Positions 12,001-24,600 of a stretch of 64,000 nt of DNA are shown here, one piece after another (the stretch's first letter is position 1; each line of letters opens with the position of its first letter). The stretch covers positions 78,653,345-78,717,344 of the forward strand of contig NC_092794.1 in the NCBI RefSeq assembly GCF_918797505.1, read 5' to 3'. Source of the stretch: Bemisia tabaci. Taxonomy: Eukaryota; Arthropoda; Insecta; Hemiptera; Aleyrodidae. The position numbers were made by a program, and so were the translations under genes. The notes below the pieces were generated by a model. The model was not told the origin of the DNA and made no database searches. It was given only the letters and a program-made list of their open reading frames with translations.

Positions 12001-15000
12001 AGTTATGCTATCGGTACAGGTATTATTTCTTGTTTTCTACAGTCTGGACTTTCTCTCAAGCGCAATAATTTACCAAAGAAATTCACCTAGTTGCGTAAAT
12101 AATTTGTTGTTTAGATATTCTGTTAATATCTCCTTGCGGTGATGCAAAGTTTCTGAGATCTGTCGTTAGGGGGTTTTGCATTTAGACGGTCACTCTTGTC
12201 TGATAAAATTACTGCTCTAACAGCTTCAAATTTATACTTTGATCTCTGATTCATCACTAAATGACACTCGTGCGGTGTCATTTATCTTTAATCAGTTCAA
12301 AGCTATTTCGACAATGAATCGTCGAAGGTCCGATCGAAGAAGGAATTTTCTGGTGAGTGCTGCGGCTGAACCGACATTACAACTCAACTTTCAAAAGCAT
12401 CAACTTATAAAAATTTATCAGGAAGTGGTAATGGTAAGTGGAAATCATGGTAGTGCTCGCTTCTTTCATAAGCAAATTGTGCGCTTAAAATTTCAAAATC
12501 TACTCACCTGCATGTATATTTGAAGAGGAATACAACAATATATGTAGCATGCTACACTTCATCTATGAATAATATGTAAACTTGTTTTGAGAGCATTCTT
12601 AGGCAACTTACACAATTTTTAGTTTTGTTCCTGGGAGAATCTTTGGAGATAACTCTGCTGGTATTCCCAATTTCTTTTCAGAATTTTTGTACTTCATAGA
12701 TATCATCAAATACTTAAGTATCAACAGGTATTGTACAGGACAGAAAATTTATTTGAGAATTCCTGCTAGTATGTTGTGTTTCCTGCAGCAACAAGGCTCA
12801 TCATATTTCATGGAATAAAGTGATCAAAACTACTTACTTACCAACAGCTTGGTCAGGTTCATGTCTTTCTAGAGTGAAGAAAAAAAAATTTTTCTCTCTT
12901 TTTAAGAATTCAGGGTGAGTCAAACCTGTCCAACAAAAATTTTAATAAAATCCCTTCCTTCAAAAACACCTAAGAATCATTTCAATGGTAAAGTTGCGGA
13001 CGATTCCTGTTAAAAGTCTGAAAGTCAGCTGGTTCACTGATTTTCTCAGGTACAGACGGATGGAAGGATTTTGAAAACACATGGAATTACATCCATCCAT
13101 GAGAATAAGTCAGGAACATGGTTAAGGTTATCTGGGGATGACATTTGTAACATTTCGTTGCATGATTTTATAATCGAAGAGAAACAGAAAGTCTGAAACT
13201 CTGTTAATCTTCGTAAATGGTTTTCTAGTTAGGCTATGACATTGATGTGCTCGTTTTGTTATCAATTAATCTCCACAAAGGGAAGCATACTTACAAAAAC
13301 TGTTCCTCAACAGCTACGAATGTAACTTGTGATACCTACATGACTTTACAAATCTTACCTGTCAAACTACCAGCGGCCCGATTATTGAAACTATGTCAGC
13401 CCGACATGGAAAGACATAGCCCTATCTTCTCCATGCAATATATCGGAATTTGATGTCTTGTCGGGTTGCTCTAAGCCTTCAATAATGGGCCTGCTGTTGA
13501 GTTGCAAAATATTTCCACTTCCAGACGAATGGTCATGTCTTGGTTGATGCTTTTGAAAATTGAGTTGTGATGTCGGTTCAGCCGCAGCACTCACCAGAAA
13601 ATTCCTTCTTCGATCAGATTTTTGATGATTCATTGTTGAAATAGCTTTGAACTGATTAAAGATAAATGACACCGCACGAGTGTCATTTAGTAATGAATCA
13701 GAGATCAAAGTATAAATTTGAAGCTGTTAGAGCAGTAATTTTATCAGACAAGAGTGACCGTCTAAATGCAAAACCCCCTTACGACAGATCTCAGAAACTT
13801 TGCATCACCGCAAGGAGATATTAACAGAATATCTATACACCAAATTATTTACGCAACTAGGTGAATTTCTTTGGTAAATTATTGCGCTTAAGAGAAAGTC
13901 CTGACTCTAGAAAACAAGAAATAATACCTGTAACGATAGCATAACTGTGTATATGCACTTCAGTGGTCACTTATAAAGAACAGACACGAACAAACACTTA
14001 TGACAAACATTGAACAAGAGAGCAGAACTGGATTAAGCAACTGTAGTCTCTGATTTAATTCTACACTGCGAATTTGAAGAGCCATGAGACACACATCAGA
14101 TGTGTAATCACTTGGTTTGGGCCAAAGAAACCTCGAACTGCATGAGATCATTTCGGTAAAGCTTGAGAGGTTAAAAGGCTATAATACTAAATGAATGGTG
14201 AACTTCTAACTCTTGAATGAATTCAGGACCACATACTTAAGACAAAGAAACTGCAAAACATTTGATTTGAGGCGAAAATGAAAAGAGAATGGTCAAAAGA
14301 AAGTAAAAGAAGAAAGTCTGGGTTTGGACACTGGACTTGTAAGACTGATTTTCAGAATGCACCTTAAAATGAGCCGATAGACCGTGGCTCCTGGTTGTAA
14401 AATACGATGAATATTATTGCCAAATGCTTGGTTGAAGTCGAAAATGGATTTAAATTAATTAAAATTAAGAGACTCGAGTTATTTGGATCATTTTTTGTTA
14501 TCAATCTTCGTTTGTTTATACGACCCACACACGGCAGAGGCATGCAGAGGTACCTCGCCGGCACGACGGGTCAAAAGTGTGGCCACCGCCGGACGGATAG
14601 AATGGGCGCCATTTTGAGATGGGCCAAGCGGCGCGCGTTTAAATGGGAGCCCAAAATACGGATTTTTGGACTTGTATTTCGTGGGTTAACATTGCTCAAA
14701 AAAATTGGAGAAAATTCCTGTGAACTAAATGCACTGTCTACTTTCCAAAAATGCAAGAATTACGAATTACTGAACAAGCTCAATGCGTTCTGGGTGGAAT
14801 GTTATTGAGGCACTAACTGATAACTGGTAGAAAATTAGAACTGGAGAAAATTCAAGTACAACCCTCAGCATGCGCAAGTGAGGTGAAGTCACAATGCAGA
14901 TTTACTAAAATCGGTTGCCATAGAGAACGAACCCCAATTTTAAATCCTCACTCATTGAAAAGAAACATGATTTGTAGGAGTGCCAAAAATGAAAAGTAGT

Positions 15001-18000
15001 TCTAGACTTGGAAAAGTGAGACTGCACAGTGTTACCCGTGCAGGAGTGGCAGAAACTCTCATTACTCATATGCGTGCACCGCTGATATGACAGCAGTAAG
15101 TCTGGCGGTAGGCATAGAAATAGAAAAATATTGCAGGAAGGAGGTAAAATTCAAAAGAAAACAATTGTCATCACCAGCACTTCAGCAGTCTTCCCTAATA
15201 ACAGGGATTACTCCATTGTTTCATGACTCCCAAATACGTACCTCCAACACTTCAACATACGAGTATTCCATTTCTGAAATTCATTCTTGTCATCAATTTA
15301 GCTGTTGCCTGGATATTTGCATCTGAAAAGCAACTGCCAATTCTTTATGGAGAAGTGCATTGTAAGTGATGAGGAGACCAGATTGTGGCTATGCGCTGTA
15401 ATGCTGAGAGTGTACATGATGTGTTCCCACTTAAAAGTAACCATTCGGTATGAGTAGGTTGGGAGAATAGCTTTTTATGAGTGTATTACGCCATTTTTTT
15501 CTTTTTATTTGGTATCATCATTCTCCTCGCAAAATTTGCCCTGCTATATTGCCATTAAAGTGTAAATTGCTAGCCTTTAAGACATCCCTTTCCCAGCATT
15601 TCGGGTTTGAGATGCTGCTATGCCTTTGTGTAGGCTCTGATTGATAAAATATTTGATATGAGGTCTACCTTAGACTTTTACTCAGAAAATATGAAATATT
15701 CAGGAAATACCGTCCCATACTTCGGCCGAGAATTGGCCCATTCTCAAATTCCTTTCTCTGTTCCCTCTCTCATTCCGTTTGTTCCTTGCTGAACCCGTAA
15801 TTCCCTGGTCCATTTTAGATTATAATCTTTGCAATCGGTGAAATTGTAATCTTTATTCCCGTTTGTGACACTGTGAAGGCCTAAAATATGGGAACCATTC
15901 AGAAATGGATTTAGTCCAGTCAAATTAGAAAAATTAGAGGAAAAAATTCCCATACATGCGATTTTTGGCTAAAGTTGCTTGTGAGGGTCTAGAGAGGCAC
16001 AGGCTTAAAGTCCCCATCGATACCCCTTGTGCTTAGCCCTCCCCCCCCCCAAAGCCCCCCAAAAAGGCTAAAAAATCGGTTTTTCGGCTATATCTCGAGG
16101 ACGGTTGGAGATAGCGAGTTGCGTATCATTTGGAAAATGTTCCTCATCAAACTCTGCAAAAAAAAAGTTCCTTATGCTTTTTCTTCCCCAGGCACTCCTT
16201 GACCCTCAAAATAGCTGCCGCGTATGGGCGTCATAGCGCGCTTCCTCAATGTACGGTACACATAGGTACGCCTCTAGACCGCGCGGCCGCGCCGCACGGT
16301 GGATCGAGTCAATGGTAGAGGTCGGTCATGGGCGACGAAAAAAAAGTCGGATTTTAAATGTTCTTTCTTGGTTTTCTGGTAGTTAAGCTTCCAAAATGAA
16401 TGTTTCCATGGTTTAAGGGTCTTTGAACCCATCCGCTTTGACATGCGGGTTGCCTAAAGCTGACATTGCAGGTGGTATCAAATTTGCCGTCTGATTCTCA
16501 AGGTTTAATTTCGCTTTTGCATTAGTTCTGTTGCAGATAAATCAAAAATTCAATTAAACATGTTTATTCTCCTCTCTTTAAGGAATATTTTGGTGTATCA
16601 TTAATGTGTATTTGCATATTTTTAGGAGGATCAAAAGCACCTCCAAAACTTGCATTAAAAAAACGCTCAAAAAAATGTTAAGATAGCTCGATTAAAAAAT
16701 GTCCACAAGTGTCCACAAAATCCTTTGTTGGGTTGATTCCTGTACACTATCAGGAATGATATTATGTGATAATTAGCCGCTAATATCCGCTAATCTGCGA
16801 AAACGGTCCATTTGAATGATAGGAAGTCGCGCCTGCTGGGAATCCGATCTTGCTATAATGTCATCAATAAAATCGTGCATTACACGATATCCTTCAATCT
16901 CGGTAATTTTTCTACTGATCACTGATTTTGGCTGATTTGTTGATATTTTGACGAGACATTAACCTCCTGTTAGTCTATGAAGCTAAGTCGATCAGTGTTA
17001 TACTGTGCGATAATGTTTAAGGTGTATGTTTTGCGCATTGGATATTTCATATGTCCCGTTTCTTGCTAAATTTTTTCAACATACCTAGAACTCTTCCATG
17101 AGCTCCATACAAATACAAAATCGGTTGTGGGTTGAAAAAGAAGAACAATAAATTTCTTAAAGAGACACTGGTCCTTCTCAGAGGTTCTTCAAAGGATCAG
17201 AACTTGCATGAGAAATAAATTTCCCCCTATTTTAATATTTTTTCAATAAAAGTGATTCAAACTTCACTCCAAACTCTGAGAAACAAAACGAAATTATGGA
17301 GGATGAAATGCATGGGGTTTATTTATTTATTTTTTTTACTGCACATTCAATTTTTTATATCTTGTGGTAAGTATCTTTAATAATATGCTAGGATGAGTCG
17401 ATAAAATGAAGCTACAGTATATACATCTCTCTTTTTTATTTCTTTAATATATTGATCTATTTTTTGAAATATGCATATTTGTTGAATAACTGAAAGAGTA
17501 GGGGGTTCATAAAAATGAAAACGTCTATTGACTGGCTGGAGGAAGAGAGAAGAAAAATTAACATTATCAGAATGTTCCGTATATGTGTCAGTATGCAAAT
17601 TGCGAGAAACCAATTAACATATGAACAAAAAACAGTGTTAGCAGAAATTGAAAGAAATATGACAACCTTCATGGTGAGGGGCCTGTGAAGCCGCCCTCTC
17701 TCACTCCTCAAGTAATGTCTTTGAGTCAAGTTCTGCAAAATTCTTCTTTATATAGGACGCCTACGGTCCCATTCACCGAAAGTAACGTGAAAAATAAGCT
17801 ATCAAGGATCCCATTTTCAATACTCATGAAAAAGTGTGTCAAACTCATATTAAAACTCGGTATTCGGCTAAAATATGCTCAAAAATGAAATCTACGACGA
17901 AAAATACACTTGGTTGAGGAAATTTGCTCTATTCTAAGGACGGGAAATCTCTGTAATCAGCGAAAATAAGACGCGTGATGCGCGATGACCGACCTCTCCC

Positions 18001-21000
18001 ATTGACTCGATCCACCGTGCGCCGCCGAGTGTCTCAACCTTCTCACACCCTCTATAAATAGCTGAAATTTACATGATATGCAATAATTATGTACTCTTAC
18101 CTTGTTTGCTATGCAAAATTCTGTTTTCAGTCAGTAAACTTTGATGCTTCAGCAATAGCCTGAGGGCGATTAACAGCCAGTAAGGAAGGACACGTGTTTT
18201 GATGACACTGTGATCCTAATTATTGCCCGACATATTTGCGTGGTAATTTTTTTTTTAATCATTCGCAGGTCGATTCACGGTTTTTAAAAAGAACGTAAAT
18301 CAAGGTCGTAGGAGGGGGGGGGGGGAGAGAGAGGACAAAACAGGGAGGAAAGGGCGGTCTGTTAAGGAATGAAAGAACACTTTATTTATGAGTTACAATT
18401 TTAGTAGCAGTTAAATAATAAAATGAAAATGAAGTTAATAATAAAATTTGAGTGAATTGTTTTTTAATAAATAAAAACGAAGTTTGTCCAATGCTCCAAT
18501 GAATCATTTTGTGTCTTTGCACCACATAGACTTAAGAGAATTTTAGTGCCATCTTGCCCTTCCCAAAAACAAGTCAGCTAAGTCATTTTTTTTTATTGTG
18601 TCATTCGAAAGTAGTAAGTGACCAAAGATTACAGTTTTTTTCCTAAATTTTTTTGATGACTGCAAACGGGAGAAAAGTTAATTTGAAAGTGCCAAAAATT
18701 AGGGTGGCCTAAAACAGCGTTTGAACTGCGCGCTCGTAGGTTTCGCAGGAATACGTAACGAGCAATATGGTGGCGGAATGCGTAGTGGAAGAATATACCC
18801 CACATAGCACAGAATATTGATATAATACTACAATAGTACTGACACGTCAGTAGTGTCAGTATTTATATAATGCTGATGTATCCTGATTTAATATTATATC
18901 AAGACTATGCCAGTATTTATTAGTTACTGATTTGGAGCTGTCAAAATATTGTTACAGTATTGGCCGAAAAGGTTGATTTCATATGGAAATCAGGGTTATG
19001 ACAAGGTCATCAGAACACTGCAGGACACCGACAATATGTATGCGTTACTACGTTGACACTGACACGTCTGTACACTCAGCGCACTCTGTCAAGTAGATAT
19101 GAAAGTTCAGACCATGACCGTCATTTTCATAGTACTACACATGTATTACGTTTGAAACATGAATTACACAAGTATACTAGTATTGAATATTATGAACCAC
19201 TTACTTGATGTCCTGCGACGTTTAGTAGCGTAAGATACCCGGACGCCCTCGGGTGGATTTGAACCCGAACCGCGGAATTCCTAGCCCAGTATTCTGCCAT
19301 TGAGCCACAGGGAGCTGATGGTGTTTCGGGTTAAAATCACGCCTATTAAGGCTGTTATAGCATGCATACCATCAGTCCGCGGCTCGACTTTCATCATAAC
19401 TTTGATTAACACCGTGTTTTCTTAGGCTTCTTTTTCTTCCTATATTTTTTTTTTCATTTTTTCGTGTTAATTTCTTTTCGCGTTATTTTTTTTTTTTTAC
19501 CTCGTCAGCATTGACTCAATACTGTTGTTTGATATATTGAAGGTATCAGTGTTATATTCATGCTGACGCGGTATACCTTTTAACCGACAATCTTAATATC
19601 ATACTGCATTAGTGTTGGTGATATCATGTCAACATCCAACAATATGTATCAGTATTGACATAAGATTCTGTGCTATGTGGGACGGCGGCAACGCGTTGGC
19701 GGTATGTTTTTGTTGGTCAATTGGAGGTTATGTAGGTTACTTTGTTTGAGATTCATATCCATTTTTCTTAATTCTCTAAGCTTTCCAATCAGAATGCGAT
19801 ACAGATGTATGTAGGATAAGAAACATTCACACAGAACTTAGTCAACCTCAAACGAGAAATCGTGATGTCAACATCAGCAGCGTGGCGGTAGTAAGCAGGT
19901 CGGCTTCGGCGCCGCCATCTTCCCGTCTATGACGCGTATAATTCGAAGATTCACTGCGGTCGGTTCCAACACGTTTTCGAGGACCCCTAAAAAGGAAGCG
20001 TTATATCTCCGCGGAGACAATTTTTCGTGAAATTTTAACATACGCATCGTTCTTCTCATACCGAAAACTGTAAGATTCGACTATTTGCAGGCAAATCCCT
20101 CCCGAGCTTAACTGACTCATTGCCGAGTTAGTATCACACCCGGAAAATCCATGTAAAAATAGCATGTAATCTTTTAGTTTCGGACGAGCGTTTAGGCTTT
20201 TAAAAGATTAAATTTTTGCTTCAAAGTTTTGTCAACCAGGTTTTAGAAAAAAATATTTCCCTATTTTCTGGAGACAATGTACTTAAAATTATTAAAAAAT
20301 CGACGTCTTCTCCAACAATCACACAATTTTTGGCTGTCTCCAAAGATAAGATCAAGGCCGTTTAAACTATCAGTGGGTGTGCATCTCCATCTGGAATTTC
20401 ATTTTGAAGACCGATGCTCCTGAATTTTTTTTTGTGGAATTTCTATCAGTCTTGTTTTGTTTTCGTCATTAGATAAAAACTTTTCCTGGATTAAAGTTAC
20501 TTTTGTTTCTTCATTAAAAGCAATTTCCATGACCATTGATTTACCGTACCTTTAGGATCTCTCTGCATTTTTTGTTGATGGTGTGTCACTCAAATAACCG
20601 TCTAAAATAATGAGGCAATTTCTACCAAAATTCCGAAGGACATAGGTTATGTAATTTTCTGTAATCTCCAAACTGTTCTGCTCCCTGGGGCCAGACTGCG
20701 TGGTGTAATAGAAATCCACCATCGAGAATATATTTGCTGTTACTTGGGGCCTTTTTTTCTGGTTTCGGCTCAAAAATGGCGCATAAAGAGGCTTTTTTTG
20801 TTTTCATTATTCTATTGGTATCAAACTGGGACTGAGGGTACGGAGATAATTCATACTTAGAACAATTCTCAAGGCCTTCTTGCAACGTCATAAAAATGGA
20901 GATGCGTTGAAATAATCGCAATGGATCACATGTAATGTCATTTTCGTGGAGTAAGTGTTACCCGTGTCTGTGTATAAATTTCGGACTATCATTTTAAGTG

Positions 21001-21621
21001 ATAATTTGATTTCGCCAAATTTTTTCTAGAAATTGTTTCTAAGATTCTAAGTCCGGCAAGTTCTGAGGTAGATTTATTTTTTAAAATTCTTGATCTATTC
21101 GAAATCCGTGAATCGACCTCACACAAATACGTCGGGCAATAATTAGGATCACAGTGTCATCAAAATACGAGTCCTTCCTTTCTGGCTGATAATCGCCCAC
21201 AGGCTATTGCTGAAGCATCAAAGTTTACTGACTGAAAACAGAATTTTGCATAGCAAACAAGGTAAGAGTACATAATTATTGCATATCATGTAAATTTCAG
21301 CTATTTATAGAGGGTGTGAGAAGGTTGAGACACTCGGCGGCGCACTATGGTCCCACAGCCCGATTTAAGCAGCATTAAATCAGATATGTATGATTATACC
21401 TTGCAACATGAGTTTTCAGGGGTTTTTTGGGTCGCTGAGTGCAAATATGCTAACATTTTTCAGAAAAAAATCAATTTTTAACATTTTTGTACTTTCTTAT
21501 AACTGCGGTATAATTTGTGGAAAAACCTTAAACTGAGGCGAAATTTCAACGGTTCCGCGGTGGTGTAGTGGACACCGCGTCTAACCTGTAATTCTGAGGT
21601 CCCGGGTTCGATCCTCGGAGG

Positions 21622-21667
<46 letters not shown>

Positions 21668-24600
21668 TCACAATTAAATTTTACATTGGATGGACTATAA
21701 GAAGCTAAAAGTAGAACTTTGTCGAACACTACTGTCAAGGGAACTAACTTAAATAGTTATATACTTCAAAGTTTCATGGCTGCGGAGGCCTACTTGCAAG
21801 TTCCACCGATCAGCCGTTTGAACTTGTTTTCGTCTGCCAAGCTGAACTTAAGCTTAAATATATCTATTCTGATAGACTATGTGTTTGATACATGGGTAAA
21901 CGTCAAAAAAAAACTTTTGTGGGACCTCAAAGTAGCTTCCTAAGACGATTTCATCGCTTGGGAGCCTTACTTTCAAGTCCCACCGATCAACCGTTTGAAC
22001 GCGTTTTCATCTGCCAAGCTAAACTTGAGCCTACATGTATCCATTCCGATAGATTGTATGTTTGAAACATGGTAAAACGTCAAAAAAAAAACTTTTATGG
22101 GACCTTTAAAGTGGCCTCTCGAGGCGATTCTTCGCTGTTCTTGAGCATAAGTTTCAATTCCTTCCGATCAGCCCCATCAACTCGTATTATTCTGCCTGGG
22201 TTTTAGGCTCTAAGGCATCTGTTTTGATAGAATATGAGAGTGGAACATGATAAAATGCATGGTCAATGGCGTATGATAGCTAATAGTAGTGACTGCTAAG
22301 AAACGCGAAAACGTCATTTTTCATGAGAAATAGCTTGAGGCTATGGTGGACTATGGATCTGCCACTCAGACTAAAAGGTAGTCTAGAGTCATGACAATAA
22401 CTTCCGAGTAAAATTACGAGGTGCTCAGAGGTGCAAAGTATATTTTTTGGGTCATACTTTTGCGATTTTATTGATAAAACTGACTATGTCTAAGAGTTAA
22501 TCTAGAGCATTAGACATGATAAAAAAGAATTGTTTCAGCATGGAACATCTAGAAATTACCTTATATATTGTAAATCAAGTACCCAAACACTTTCAGTTAC
22601 GGTGAAACAACGAAAACAAGCCCTTAAACTCAGCACTGCCGCTCGGTAACTGGAAGCGTACTCAAAAGTGCTCCGCGCGCCGCACTTCCCAGGCTTGTCA
22701 CATCTTTATTAGTGTTTCAATCTAGATGATATTTTACAGGAGTCTTCTTTACAGTATGTACTATCGATCTACGTATTGAAATCGAACTTTTTCCAAACTT
22801 CATTTTTCCGATTTATTGCCGCTTAAATCGGGCTATTGGACCATAGTGCGCCGCGGCCGCGCGGTCTAGAGGCGTACCTATGTGTACCGTACAGTGAGGA
22901 AGCGCGCTATGACGCCCATACGCGGCGGCCATTTTGAGGGTCAAGGAGTGCCTGGGGAAGGAAAAGCATAAGAAACTTTTTTTTGCAGAATTTGATGAGG
23001 AACATTTTCCGAATGATACGCAACTCGCTATCTCCAACCGTCCTCGAGATATAGCCAAAAAACCGATTTTTTAGCCTTTTTGGGGGGGGGGGGCTGGGGG
23101 GCTAAGCACAAGGGGTATCGATGGGGACTTTTAGCCTGTGCCTCTTTAGACCCTAACAAGCAACTTTAGCCAAAAATCGCTTGTATGGGAATTTTTTCCC
23201 CTAATCCGAGATTTTTGATCTAATTTGAGTGGACTAATTCACATTGTCTTGACTCTCAGTATAAAGGGACTCTAATTTTAACCAGTTATTGATTGTGTAG
23301 AGAGAAGGCAAATCCAAGGGCTCCAAAAGGCTGTCACTATCCAGTTTCATTGAAATACTCTAGTCCTGCCAAAATTGAACTATATTCCAGCCCCTAGAAG
23401 TGATTGAAGTAGTTAGCAGTCTTCAGGGGAATAACTTTTGCTCAACATAATTTTTTTTTTTGGGGGCTCTGAAAAGTTATAAAATACTAAATTCACTGCT
23501 AGATGGGACATAATTTGTACTCAAATTTGTGTTGTTTTTCAGATTTAAAACAAGAAATTCTAATTAAAGAAAAAATTAATTCTTCCGATAAATCTGAAAA
23601 ATCTTCTGCTGTCAGACGAGGCAATAGTTTTAGGCTGGCAACAACAGATGGTCTCATTGATTCAAATAAACTGACAGCGTCAACAGAAGAAATGCCTAGC
23701 TCCAAATTGTCTCAACAGAACAGTACTATTAAAAGTAAGCCACCCCTAAGTTCCTCTATCATCAGATCTTCCCTCTCCCGCTTCAATTGTTTCAAAACTA
23801 AGTGCAGTTGCGACAAACCCCCCACTGCCATTCGAAACTCACTTCGTTCAAAGAGCACTTGTGACAACACATCCTCTGCCCGTAAGAGCCAACGAGACAA
23901 AAGTCTATGTGAAAAAGCAGGGCAAATTTCTCTGAGGGACAAAACTGTCAGTGAGAGAGCGTTTTTACCCATGATTAGTAACACAATGCGTCCAAAAAAT
24001 GTCAGCGATAAGTCAGCTCCTTGTAACCACTCTCATCGAACATTAAGTCGCACGTGCACAGACTAAGCATGAGCTTGCAACCATATTATAATAAAAGGAG
24101 TGCGGAACATTCTTACCTTTTTAATCCTAAAACAAATGAAAAATAGTGTAAAAATTGTTACTTCATTTAATTTTTGTTTAAGTTGCCGTTCATTTTACCT
24201 AAGGGTGAATGATCTTTACACTTTTTCACAATTCTGTTGAATCAGAATCTAAGGTAAAAAGCACACAATTCAGAACCTCAAAAATCGACTCTGCAAAACG
24301 TAGCTCATTACTTATAAATTCCATATAAAATCTAATCAATCAGAAATGGTTAAGAATGCGTTCGTCTGACGCAAAGGGCCTCTTTTACCAGCATTTTAGG
24401 ATTTTTCTGTGACCAACATATCTGCGAACTATTTATCTTCTACAGGCTACTTTTTCTATCTTGTGGGAGAGTTCTACTAGTTTTGCAATTGGCATTAGCT
24501 TGAGCCAATCCCTGATTCTACCTGAACTTAGATGTTGAACATTTCAGGGATTGCAGCCATATTTTTTAACAAAGTTTACCTAAACTTTAAATGACTCCTC

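Larger units (their letters stand above)
7827..13945. repeat. four copies of a ~400-bp segment in alternating orientation
   Basis: The segment running from ACAGTTATGCTATCG to a run of codons containing [16 protein letters not shown] occurs at about 7827-8230 (+), 9125-9530 (-), 12000-12410 (+) and 13540-13945 (-). Copies 1 and 4 are closest to each other, as are copies 2 and 3, which matches an inner palindrome placed inside an outer one. Each copy contains a CTG|GTGAGT splice-donor-like site, but I see no reason to call it an exon. Confidence 0.75.
6571..15720. mobile_element. 9.1-kb compound foldback (outer inverted repeats)
   Basis: GTATGGGACGGTATTTCCTG at 6571 is the complement of CAGGAAATACCGTCCCATAC ending 15720, and pairing continues inward with few mismatches. 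6571-6945 pairs with 15345-15720, and 7010-8547 pairs with 13217-14755. The right arm has about 530 extra bases (14790-15340) relative to the left. No transposase ORF. Mirror-image ORFs of 60-140 codons in the two arms are by-products of the symmetry. No clear target duplication was found at the outer ends. Confidence 0.85.
18020..21342. mobile_element. TIR element C in the cluster, ~220-bp inverted ends
   Basis: CGCCGCCGAGTGTCTCAACC at 18020 pairs with GGTTGAGACACTCGGCGGCG ending 21342. Pairing continues for about 220 bp through TATAAATAGCTG/CAGCTATTTATA and CCTAATTATTGCCCGAC/GTCGGGCAATAATTAGG. The 3.3-kb interior carries a further nested element (18799-19681) and no recognisable transposase. 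Confidence 0.78.
21343..22848. mobile_element. TIR element B in the cluster
   Basis: CACTATGGTCCCACAGCCCG at 21343 (continuing ATTTAAGC) pairs with GCTTAAATCGGGCTATTGGACC plus ATAGTG ending 22848 (quoted here only to show the shared core CGGGCTATTGGACCATAGTG). The interior has a tRNA-like module with a long T run and ~130-bp degenerate repeats around CTTTTGTGGGACCT (21913) and CTTTTATGGGACCT (22092). A related single end occurs at 34132. Confidence 0.72.
15933..23205. mobile_element. outer TIR pair enclosing a cluster of abutting and nested TIR elements
   Basis: 15933-16294 and 22849-23205 are inverted copies of each other (ATTAGAGGAAAAAATTCCCA at the outer left, complement at the outer right; CGGTACACATAGGTACGCC inside). 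Between them lie three back-to-back inverted-repeat elements (16295-18019, 18020-21342, 21343-22848). No transposase was recognised anywhere in the cluster. Confidence 0.8.

Noticed and set aside
21551..21623. Functional tRNA gene
   Set aside because: A and B boxes are good, but the anticodon stem does not pair and the module recurs as part of a repeat family.
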